DNA of 64,000 nucleotides from Neurospora crassa OR74A. Its lineage: Eukaryota; Ascomycota; Sordariomycetes; Sordariales; Sordariaceae. Below the pieces are notes generated by a model. The model did not search any database. It was not told the origin of the DNA and was given only the letters and a program-made list of their open reading frames with translations. The position numbers were made by a program, and so were the translations under genes. Positions 25,290 to 34,707 of the stretch are shown in pieces. The DNA is taken from positions 4,154,001 through 4,218,000 of the forward strand of contig NC_026504.1 in NCBI RefSeq assembly GCF_000182925.2. The letters run 5' to 3'. Positions within the stretch are counted from its first letter, which is position 1; every line of letters starts with the position of its first letter.

Positions 25290-25628
25290 TATTACGCGAA
25301 GATGTGCTTTATAAGTAGTAATAATAGAGAATAATAATGTAAGTAATTAGTTGCTAGATAGAGTAATAGTGTATAATAATTAACGATAATCTTGTTAAAG
25401 GAAATTAAAGATAAGAGCTATCGCGAACCTCAACCTAGAACCTTGTATACGATTTTACTGAGTGTGAGTAAGATAGATGTAAGATTGGTATAATATAAAT
25501 TAATAATCCGTTAACCTTAATAGAGGTTGACGGGACGAACACTCTTATATGATAGACTATACGCTCCAGTAAGCGGCTGCTATGACAAGACAGAGCATCT
25601 AGGTATCTACTAAGAATGCCCCATAACA
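25290..25628 (-). repeat. LTR, right copy (5' LTR in element orientation)
   Basis: Same length as the left LTR. Here the outer half, about 25520-25628, keeps near-normal composition while the inner half is AT-shifted, the mirror image of the left copy. It is followed by the TGCCG duplication at 25629-25633. Confidence 0.9.
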
Positions 25629-25633
25629 TGCCG

Positions 25634-25810
25634 GGTACTTGGAATTCCTGGTAACGAATATTTTCTGATTATTCCATTTCACCGCATTTTTACCCGGTTA
25701 TGAACGGTTTACTACTGACGTCGTATTCGAACGGAATTACGACTGAGTGAATCCAGTGCAGTCAGTGGCCAGCTGTTTTGTTTGGCAGTGACTTCATCGA
25801 ATGAGGTCCG
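25634..25810. other. Flank between the LTR element and the second MITE
   Basis: Normal base composition returns immediately outside the target duplication. No gene is seen. Confidence 0.5.
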
Positions 25811-25812
25811 TA

Positions 25813-26123
25813 CTGGGAGGGGGGGGGTCTTTCGATCTGTACTTAGGCACCTCGGGAACCCCCAATGTTAAACTGGTTACGACTGCCAATTTACTATCAA
25901 TTAACAATCCCGCCCAGCGAAACGTCCGGATATCCAAACATTTTAAGAATTTGGACTATCAGGTGTCTGTCAAGTTATAGTCAATTAATTACCGAACATT
26001 TTGCAAAAAAAACGTTGGGACATTCAAATACTTAAACCGCGCGAGGGATCTAAGTACAAGTCACCAAATTCCTAACTGTCCAAAGACAATTCGCGAAGAG
26101 TTTGTAACACCCCCCTCTCCCAG
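25813..26123. mobile_element. Probable MITE, 311 bp, TA-flanked
   Basis: The left end begins CTGGGAGGGGGGGG and the right end on the minus strand begins CTGGGAGAGGGGGG, 14 bp with one mismatch. Both ends are flanked by TA (25811-25812, 26124-26125). A subterminal GTACTTAG occurs near each end in inverted orientation (about 25839-25846 and 26050-26057). There is no coding capacity. The G-run makes part of the match low-complexity, so this is less secure than the MITE at 14005. Confidence 0.6.
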
Positions 26124-26125
26124 TA

Positions 26126-26429
26126 CTGGTACCAGATAACTTCACTTCGGATTCCGATACCAACAGACGTAGTGTAGAGGTCCACTTTTGCCAAGACCTG
26201 CAATGCCTAGAGGTAGCTGCCGTGCCCAAGCTCCTGCGTAAATGCCCGCTGCCCGCCCCTGACAGCTTCCGTCCGCGCGCGGCTTCTTATCTCGCATGTC
26301 CCATTATCTCATCCGCAAAACGCCTTCCTTCTACAGACCTCCTTCCAGCTTTCACTCCGAGCTACTGAAAAGATACTACCATTCCGATACCGGCAACCTT
26401 GTAGCACTTTAAACAAACCTGCCTTGAAA
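26126..26429. other. Upstream region of the TPR gene
   Basis: GC-rich (26210-26290), then C/T-rich leader sequence. No other gene is visible. Confidence 0.5.
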
Positions 26430-27368
26430 ATGAGTTCCAAAACTCCTGATGACAAGCTTGAGCAGAAGAAGGTCAAGGATCCTCAAGCAGAGGAAGAAAA
26501 TGATGAATCCAAGCAGGCCGATATCAAATTCTCACCTGAAGAAGAGGCTGCAAGTACCCACGACCAAAAGCAACAACAACAAAGACCCTCTTGATGCCCA
26601 AACCTCTGTGACTGACCGCCTCAGCAGGAATTGGTAGCTGAGTCCAACACACACAAAGCAGAGGCAAACGCCCTCTTCACCTCGGGCAAATACGATGCCG
26701 CCCTCAACAAATATGACGAAGCCATTGCTGTTTGTCCAAACTACCTGGACTACCCCTTGGCCGTCTTGCGCTCCAACGTGGCCGCCTGTCACCTCATGCT
26801 GGAAGCTTGGAAGGATGCCATCACGCACGCAACCAAAGCTCTGGACTTGCTTGACAAGCTAGAGCGGGAGGACAAGCTGGCTGCCGAGAAGGAAGAGAAG
26901 GAGAAGGAAGATGTCGAAGAGGAGATTGTCAGCGCTGGTGCAGCAAAGGCCGGACCCGCCGTTCCTGTCACGGAAACTGAAGCGCAGATTGCCCGCCAAA
27001 AGCGACTAGAGGATATTGCCAGGATACGGGCCAAAGCTCTGCTACGCCGGGCCCGGGCAAGGAGCGAGCTGGGTGGATGGTCCACCCTCGAGGGGGCTAT
27101 CGAGGATTACAAGAAGCTATCTGCCATGACCAACCTTACGGCTACCGACCGAAAGCTCGTCCAGGCGCAACTCAGAGCACTGCCGCCCCGGGCCAAGGCT
27201 GCTCAGGAGAAGGAGACTGCTGAAATGTGGGGCAAGTTGAAGGACCTTGGGAATGGGTTGCTTAAGCCGTTTGGTCTTAGCACTGACCATTTCAAGATGG
27301 TGAAGGATGAGAAGACCGGTGGTTACAGCATGAATTTCCAGGGAGGTGGTGGCGAAGGCAAAAAGTAA
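26430..27368 (+). CDS. TPR protein, TTC1-like, two exons
   Basis: A tetratricopeptide-repeat protein resembling TTC1, a small co-chaperone-type adaptor that binds Hsp90/Hsp70 tails in other eukaryotes. Proposed model: join(26430..26553,26638..27368), 284 aa. The first exon gives an acidic 41-residue leader. The intron (GTACCC donor, TTGGTAG acceptor, CTGAC about 20 nt upstream) is the only pairing I found that keeps frame, and its donor is weak. The TPR core starts at ESNTHKAEANALFTSGKYDAALNKY, followed by YPLAVLRSNVAACHLMLEAW and, after a charged Lys/Glu coiled coil, IRAKALLRRARARSELGGW. The C-terminal LKDLGNGLLKPFGLSTDHFKM matches the family tail. Length and repeat order fit TTC1; the exact 5' structure is uncertain. 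Confidence 0.8.
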
Positions 27369-28033
27369 TGTTGTGAAAGTTAATGAGGGTCAGGGCTCTT
27401 GCGATGCCTACCAGCGTCGTGGTTGAGGATGAATGGCTTCTTGATAGTCCAGTCACCCAGCCATATGCACCTCTGACTGGGAAAGCTGATTTTCCAGTCA
27501 CCTGAAAATATTATCGACCAGTAGTCAACACGAATCGACAGTTCAATGTCAACAGATCGACAAGGGGGGGAGATGATCAGGAGCTCGTACCCGACAGCTG
27601 CAATACAGCTGGCCGGAGCTAAAGCTCCATAAGTTTTGAGGCTGATTTATTGGTGTGGCAAAGCCGGCAGTAGAACGCCACAATTGTACGTACTGCTGCA
27701 CTGGCTTGTGCTAATACCTCTAAGTACCCACGGTAGCCGATAGCCGATAACGAATTGCTTATCAATGCAGCGCGGGGCGATTTGGTGCTGGGCCCATCAA
27801 GAAATTTATTGACGACCGTCCCGTCAGCGCCTCCAACGTTCCCCCCCAGCGACTCGTTCTCGTCCTGGTCCATTCAAATTTCCAGTCGTCAACTTCTTTC
27901 TCATCCGCAGCAACTTCACTTGTGATTGCGACGGAACTCCCAGGTTTTCCTTTTCACGACATAGCGACTTTTGTTTGTTTTTACAATTGATACCCCGATT
28001 CATATCTTGTCGCAAACCACAACTTCATTAATC
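27369..28033. other. Intergenic region, TPR gene / NMD3
   Basis: 665 bp with no supported gene. The last 150 bp are C/T-rich and are probably the NMD3 leader. Confidence 0.5.
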
Positions 28034-29654
28034 ATGGATCTCGACGCTCCTATGGCCATGGCCCCGTTGATGGGCTCTGCCAGGACAGGTGCTACGTGAG
28101 TTTTGACCATGAAGACTGAAGGTTATCGAAGGCATGATTGCTGACACCACCAATAGCATTCTCTGCTGCAACTGCGGCGCTCCCATCGATGGCACATCCT
28201 CCGCCGGCGCTCTTTGCTACGACTGCATCAAGTCCACCGTCGATATCTCCCAGGGCATCCAGCGCGAGGCCACCCTCCACTTCTGCAAAGATTGCGACAG
28301 ATGGCTCCTACCCCCCGCCAGCTGGGTCACAGCCGCCCCCGAATCGAGAGAGTTGTTGTCGCTATGCTTGAAGAAACTGAGGAATTTGGGCAAGGTCCGC
28401 ATCACAGACGCCAGGTTCATTTGGACAGAACCCCATTCGCGAAGAGTCAAGGTTCAGGTTACGGTTCAGGATCAGGTGGCGGATGGTGTGTTGATGCAGC
28501 AAAGCTTCGAGGTCACTTACGTCGTCGCCAGCCAGCAGTGCAAGGACTGCGCCAAGTCATACACAGCCAACGTCTGGCGCGCCGCCGTACAGGTCCGCCA
28601 AAAGGTCACCCACAAGAGGACGTTCCTTTTCCTCGAACAGCTCATTCTCAGGCACCAGGCCCATCGCGACACAATCAACATCAAGGAAGAGAAGGACGGT
28701 ATCGATTTCTACTTTGCCCAGAAGAACCAGGCCGAGGGATTCATCAGCTTCCTGAAGTCCGTCGTACCAGTTCTCACCAAGGAGTCGAGGCATCTTATTT
28801 CCGCGGATACACACACCGGCAACAAGTCGTACAAGTACAACTACTCCGTCGAAATCGTGCCTGTTTGCAGAGACGATTTGGTTGCCCTTCCTCTCAAACT
28901 CGCCAAGTCCATTGGCAACATTTCTCCCCTTGTCCTTTGCCACAGGATAGGAACATCTGTCAACCTTCTCGACCCCAACACCCTCCAGACCGCCGAAGTC
29001 AGCGCCGATATCTACTGGCGTGCTCCCTTCCATCCGCTTGCCGGCACTCCCGATCTTGTTGAGTTTATCGTTATGGACATCGAGTCCACAGGCGTACGAA
29101 AAGGAAAGTGGCTTCTCTCCGAGGTCCAGGTCGCTCGTGCCTCCGATCTCGGCGTGAACGACAACGTCTACTTCACTCGCACACATCTCGGCCAGCATCT
29201 CCACGCCGGTGACTCGGTGCTGGGTTACATGCTCGAGGGTACCAACTTCAACTCGGACGCGCTCGAGGCGATTGAGAGCTCCAAGGCGTACGGTTCCATG
29301 ATCCCTGACGTTGTTCTCGTCAAGAAGCACTACCCGAACCGCCGCCGCAACAGAAAGAGAAACTGGAAGCTCAAGCGCATGGCCAAGGACGAGGGCGAGC
29401 TGCTGCCCAAGGCTTCGGACCAGGCCAAGATGGATGCCGAGTACGAGATGTTCTTGCGCGATGTCGAGGAGGACGAGGAGCTTCGTGCTGCTCTTGCTCT
29501 GTACAAGAACTCGCTCAAGACCAAGAGGGAGGCGGATGCCATGAGCATTGCCGATACCGACATGATGACGGAGGCTGAGGAGGATGGCCCCAAGATCAGC
29601 ATGGACGAGCTCCTCGATGACTTTGAGGAAATGGAGATTCAGGATAAGGAGTAG
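28034..29654 (+). CDS. NMD3: 60S ribosomal export protein NMD3, two exons
   Basis: The adaptor that binds pre-60S subunits and recruits the Crm1 exportin for nuclear export. Model: join(28034..28095,28157..29654), 519 aa, the family length. The 61-nt intron (GTGAGT donor, AATAG acceptor) splits a Thr codon, and exon 1 supplies only the first 20 residues. Seen: the N-terminal zinc-binding module with C-x2-C pairs (CCNCG at 24-28, LCYDC at 40-44, FCKDCDRW soon after, QCKDC further on), then the HKRTFLFLEQLILRH and FYFAQKNQAEGFISFL segments, and the C-terminal SVLGYMLEGTNFNSDALE block. The tail is Lys/Arg-rich then acidic and Leu-containing (MDELLDDFEEMEI), as expected for the nuclear localisation and export region. 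It starts at the first ATG of exon 1. Confidence 0.95.
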
Positions 29655-30204
29655 GATGTGATCTTGATTGGAGTCTGATATGTGGATGTGAATGGCTTTG
29701 GGATTCGGGGTAAATCAAAATTCTGGGAGTTAGCTGTTCTTCAGGGTTTGCGTTTTTAAGGCATTTCATGAATAGATTCGGGAATGGGCTTGCCGTGTTG
29801 GCGCCCTCTGCATCCAACATTCTGTTGTCTTTATAGTTGTGAATGCATAGACGTGGTTGAAAGGATGCTACGACCGTCAAAGTACTAAATCAACGAAGAT
29901 GTGCAACTTGTCATGTACGATGATCTTGGTCAGTCAAGGCCTAGTGTTACACATCTGCTCAAAATGTTTTCCATCCGTCTGTTTTATCTTGTCGCCTTCG
30001 GTCATCATCAATTATGAAAACAGGTTTATTTCGAGTCCGGACAAAGGTTCCAAAGCATACAACCCCAGAAAAAGGAAAACATATCACAAAATGCGCGGGG
30101 TTTCACAACGATGCAGAGGGGGCCAAGGAACAACTTTGAAACGAAGAGAAAAGATGGAAAAAATAAAACGAAAAAAAGAGAACCAGAAGGTTGATCGTTA
30201 TCGC
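29655..30204. other. 3' flank of NMD3 and of the tRNA gene
   Basis: No gene is seen. An A-rich stretch at about 30150-30180 contains the tRNA terminator. Confidence 0.5.
30171..30177 (-). terminator. RNA polymerase III terminator of tRNA-Glu
   Basis: Seven A residues on the plus strand are seven T in the tRNA transcript, about 28 nt after the tRNA 3' end. A second T-rich stretch follows. Confidence 0.65.
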
Positions 30205-30296
30205 TCGGATACCGGGAGTCGAACCCGGGGCTGTTGAGAAAACAGACACTTGTAAACAAGTGAGAGTCAACGATGTTACCGCTACACCATACCCGA
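30205..30296 (-). tRNA. tRNA-Glu(CTC) with 22-nt intron
   Basis: Read on the minus strand, the acceptor stem TCGGGTA pairs with TATCCGA (one G-T pair). The D arm carries the A-box-like TGGTGTAGCGG, the T arm is CCGGG-TTCGACT-CCCGG with an intact B box, and the anticodon stem is GTTGA/TCAAC with loop CTCTCAC. The anticodon CTC decodes GAG. The intron sits after position 37, the standard eukaryotic site. The spliced RNA is about 70 nt with a short D loop and no encoded CCA. Confidence 0.88.
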
Positions 30297-31993
30297 TGAA
30301 GGATGGCTTCCGATTGTTTTATGCTTTTGTCACCAGAGGATGTGTTCTTGAACCGGAAAAGCACGAATTGTTCATGAATTGTGTGGTGGAGTTGAGGGTT
30401 GGGTGTGACATGGGTCAGGGGTTCAGTAGTAGGTGGGCTAAAGGCAAAAAGGGAAAAGGGGGTTTGTTTACTTCGTGATAGGTTGGGTTTCTTGGCTCGA
30501 GGGTCCCATTTTTCAGAGACTAGGTCTTTTCTTTTTTTTCTTTTCTTGGTGTTTAGGTTATCTCAAAATCCATCGTTCTCATCCCCGGGCCGTCTTCAAG
30601 TCAGAGTTTGGCTTGGCGGGTGTTGGTCAGGAAGGTGCGAAGCCCGCACGGAAACTTCTTCCCCTTTCCCTTTTGCTCCTTCCTTTCCTGCAAGTTACTT
30701 TCTACCTGCCGGGAAGAGGAGCAGCTCTGGGCAAATACTTCCCAGGAATTTTGGCTCGCTGTGAGAATCGATAAGCAAGTCGCAAAAAGCCGGCAGAAGC
30801 GAGTGGTTCAAACTGGTCACGGTTTCAACCTACCGTCGGTACATACCTAGTACTGAGCTTTGCTCGCCGCGCAGGACTCAACTCTGCAGCACTTCTGCTA
30901 AGTATCTTTGTCCCAAACCAGGATTTTTCGATGCAACCAGCCTTCAAATGCCACGGGCGAGTTGTTCGCAATTATCATCCTGGACCCCCCGAACCACTTC
31001 TTTTCCGACAACTTCAATTCCGAACATCCCCGGCATTGTTCCTTCTGGCCTACAATCAGGCGAAGACCTAAACCCCTACTGGTACTTTGAGATGTGATCA
31101 TGAGAATCGTCAGATCCATGGGTCCGAAAAAAACCTTCGAGCCATGTTAAACGACGGCATGAAACGCGCAAAAAAGAAAACCGGCATGCTGAGATGTTTG
31201 TTCATCTACAATGACCATTATCAGCATCGGCCCTCGCCCAAGGCTGCCGGGCAATAACAGGGGTCGGACAGACAAGAACAAACAGGTCTTTTTTTTCAGT
31301 CAACCATAAACATTGATTAGTTTCCGTTCTTGAACGAACGAAACAGCGATCGAAATGACAAAACCTCTTCAACTACTAAATATTTACGGAAACGAACAAA
31401 TGCTATGAACAGCCAGTAGCAGGCAACATGACCCGATTACCGTCCGTGTGGCGCATTGTTCTATTTTCTCCTTCGCTCCCGTCCCGTGCGACTGTTCGAT
31501 CCTGATGCTTTGTTTTTTGAAAAATTCTAGACATTGGAGAGAGGTATACATTTCTTTGTTCCAAGATTGCTTGAAGGACACTTGATGCCTCACAGTGAGA
31601 GAGCCACGCCCTTCTTTGTCTTTATATGTCCATGATAAGCGCATTTGTCCCCTCGTGATTGTTGCTAGCCGGCCGGATAGACGGGATGCAAGAAGTGATC
31701 TTGATATCTGGCGGTGATTGATCGGGGAAATGGGCAAAACATATACTCTCCCGGGGACACCTGGACAGATTTGAGTCGGTTGCTGGATCCCTCGTCATTC
31801 ACTCTTTTCCAACAATTATTCCAATAGCCAGTCGACAGATGTGGCTTAGAAGAAGCCTTACCGGACCCATACCAAACCACTTCACTCCTTTCAAGCACGA
31901 ACGACTCATCAGGAGAACAGCATTCGGGGAACTTGAAGGTTGATTATTGATGAACCTGTCATCAGACAACTTGGCAATGTGGTATTGACAGCG
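30297..31993. other. Gene-poor region upstream of the membrane-protein gene
   Basis: Several overlapping open frames occur (for example 31384-31737 minus) but none shows a family motif, signal peptide or consistent codon use. It probably contains the promoter and leader of the gene starting near 31994; an unrecognised 5' exon cannot be excluded. Confidence 0.4.
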
Positions 31994-34252
31994 ATGATAA
32001 CGACATACCAATCGATGGACAAAGCCAGCAACCGAGGAAGTAGCATGTCTCCGTCGGAACTTTTTGAAAGAAGATACAGCACTCATCAACGGCTCATAGA
32101 ACGAGAAGAAGACCACGGAGAAGACTCGGGTTCCGGAGACGAGTCAGGTAACGGCAGTGACTCTGATATGGGCGATGATGGGAGGTTTAACGATGACGAT
32201 CCTTCCGCCGCTGAGGGCGAAGACGACAACGAGGAGCAAACGGTTACAGAGGAACGCACCATAACCAAAAAGTACACGGCCACGCAAACGGTGACCACAA
32301 GCCCGACGGCAAGTGGTGGCCAGAAGCTATATCACTCGCTTACCCCGAGTTTCAAGTCACATCTGGAACCAGCAACCTGGTCACGATTCGTTCGACCACA
32401 TGCTGCAGGTAAGGGTTGTTTTTCCATTGCAATCGTAAACACCCCAGACCCACCCCTCGGAAATGCACCGAAGTCAGCCTCGATTTCTTCCCAAGAGCAC
32501 ACGACCACGAGAACGGTGACCACAAGCCCGATGGTAGATGATGGGAAGCAAGTTTGTTTAGGTTACAGCAGATGTGTCTGAAGTATAACATTGTCCCAGA
32601 CTCAAGGGCAAACGACTAGGGGAAAGAAGCAACACCCGCCGGAAGCAGTGGAAACAGACTCACCTTATCACCCCGAGCGGTCATTGATAGTACAACTAGC
32701 TGACTTGATATTGCGTGAAGTCCTAGACATTAGCGGTATCGCAGCGTCCACTCCGGGACCTATCCCTACAGAATCTTCAACGTCATCCAGCTCAACGCCA
32801 CCGGTAACGACAACCACTAAACCTAAAAGGAAGTCCTTCCCGTCCACGACGTTGATTTCACCTGTGTATCCGACAACATGGGACAGCCAGGACTTGGCTG
32901 GCGAAGAAACGACGGGAATCGACGCGACAATAGTACGCGGTGGCCCGTCGCCGTCGCATGGTGATGACAGCAGTGGCCATAAGCATCGCCCTCCAAGCAA
33001 AACAACAACACCAACAACTGCAGATGGGATCACGACACCAGGTGTGTTCAAAATTTCTGTTGAACCAGATCCGTTCTCCATCGGAAGCCTTTGAGTAGTT
33101 GCTAACCCCGAACTAGAAACCTTTTCAACCCGCTCCGAACTCCCGGCTACCTCGCCTACATTAGGTACACACCCGGCGGACAGTGTGAAAGCCTCTGAAG
33201 GAAAGCAGAAAAGTTCGTCAGGCGATGTGCTGAAGAAGGGAGCCATCATTGGCGCTATAGGTAAGTGTCTTTACACACGCTTCTCACCTAGACAAACTCA
33301 CTGACCACGGTTCTCCATCAACTGTTTAGCTGGCCTTGTGCTCTTAGGCGTCCTCCTCTTTTTCCTCTGGCGTAAGCGCAAACACAACAAGAAACGCCAT
33401 GGCGATTTTACTTCCACTCATATCCTCACACCAACCTCAAAGAGTGCCGAAAAGCTTCCAGATAAGGACCCTTACCCGCTCGGCGACAAGGGTGGCAGAG
33501 GAAGCATTGGCAGTGAAAGCATCGGACGAACGTCCCAAAGAACTTTTGAAGGTGTCGCCACAGCCATCCGCACTTCGATGCAGCAATCCGTCAGCGATGT
33601 CAGCGTCGGCGTTACAGATCCCGGTCCCGTCAGCCCTGTCAGCCCCAGTGGTGATGCTGCCAGTCTCGGTGGTCTTTCGTCCCTTTCGCGCCGGTCGAGT
33701 TTCTCGTATGCCTCGGACGATTACTTCTGCCGAGAGAGTGCTACCAGCACCGCGAGCAGCATCTGCCAAGCCACTGCGCTGACATATACTATACCCGGGC
33801 GGGTAACGCCCGTCATACCTGCATATCCGGCTACGGCAAGAGTTGTGAATCTCTCACAGAAGCCGCAGAAGCCGGAGTTGGTGATGGTGAGGAATACTAG
33901 GAATAGTAGCACTGCGGAGCTTCTAGGTTTGAGTCGGAATCCTAGCAAGAGTACAGTTGGAAAACCTGGAAAGGGACAGTGGGATAAAGAGGCTTGTGGA
34001 TGTGGTAATAATAGGGCGTCAGAATCGCCAGAGGTATCACCACCACCGATGGCAGCAAGGACTCTGTTTGAAGCTCTCGGGGGATCAGGACCAGGACCGA
34101 CATCCCCTCCTTCATCGTCGAGGCCAGTTACATGGATGAGACAGCCGCCGCGATTGTCGACGGCGAGAAATCCGACATCATCAGTGTTTGTACCTTCGCC
34201 AGTTGTGGGAATACAGATTCCGGGTAGTAATAGAAGGAGTTCTTCAAGTTGA
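31994..34252 (+). CDS. Putative single-pass membrane protein, Ser/Thr-rich, four exons
   Basis: I do not recognise a family. The layout is that of fungal single-pass surface proteins: a long Ser/Thr/Pro-rich region, one transmembrane helix and a cytoplasmic tail. Model: join(31994..32551,32600..33041,33117..33260,33330..34252), 688 aa. The last two introns have good signals (GTAAGT; a GCTAACC branch site in the second). The helix AGLVLLGVLLFFLW (about residues 382-395) is followed by the basic stop-transfer RKRKHNKKRH. The ectodomain holds an acidic stretch and two TRTVTTSP/TQTVTTSP copies. The tail is Ser-rich with a PVSPVSP motif. No signal peptide is visible at the chosen Met, so either an upstream exon is missing or the protein is inserted without one. 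The first intron (48 nt) removes a stop; the 5' half is uncertain. Confidence 0.6.
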
Positions 34253-34707
34253 TGGGACTTTTTATTTATTAAGTTGGAGGGTTGTTTTGGGGAGAAAGTG
34301 AGAAGAGGGAAAAGGCATGGGAAAATTAGCCAAGTTTGCGGGTTAGCACAAGTTATAGTTACAACAAATAGTGTTTTCCCCCCCAAATCGGCCTACTTTA
34401 CACCCCTTTCTTGTACAGTTACCCCAACTGATCGTCCATGCAGCTGGCCAACCCCTGACATGATTGTTTTTAGCACATGTCAACCCCGCAGTCGCATTTG
34501 ACGCCGTTACTATGGGATGCCCGCCGTCCCCAAAACTTCGCTGCAGATACCATCACAGGGGGAAAAGAGGATCCAATTCCATTTGTTTCGGTAAATATGT
34601 AAAAAAAAAAAGCCGCTCGCTGGCGAGATGTTTTTGCCTCTGTTCTTGTTTCTCTCTTCCTTTACTTCTTTTATTCTTTTAGTTGCCAAGAGTCATTTAG
34701 CAACACA
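34253..34707. other. Intergenic region upstream of pantothenate synthase
   Basis: 455 bp with T-rich runs in its last 100 bp. No gene is seen. Confidence 0.5.

Larger units (their letters stand above)
14381..25628 (-). mobile_element. Full-length LTR retrotransposon fossil, Ty3/gypsy type, RIP-mutated
   Basis: An 11,248-bp element with 339-bp LTRs at 14381-14719 and 25290-25628 and a 5-bp target duplication TGCCG (14376-14380 and 25629-25633). Element orientation is minus: the LTR then begins TGTTATG, and a purine-rich tract lies just inside the left LTR. The internal region is very AT-rich, with CpA and TpG nearly absent, the mark of RIP. It looks whole in length and layout but is broken throughout by very many changes and cannot code. 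A weak minus-strand gypsy-like reverse-transcriptase neighbourhood lies around 20.2-21.0 kb. By family order gag should lie at about 22-25 kb, with RNase H and integrase at 17.5-19.9 kb. The gypsy assignment is inference. Age cannot be read from LTR divergence, because RIP can make such changes in very few sexual cycles. Confidence 0.85.

Noticed and set aside
28214-29330. Long frames on both strands overlapping NMD3
   Set aside because: Shadows of NMD3; the zinc-binding cysteines and export region lie only in the chosen frame.
30171-30177. Poly-A run as a retroposed transcript tail
   Set aside because: It is better explained as the T-run terminator of the minus-strand tRNA; no flanking duplication or gene copy is present.
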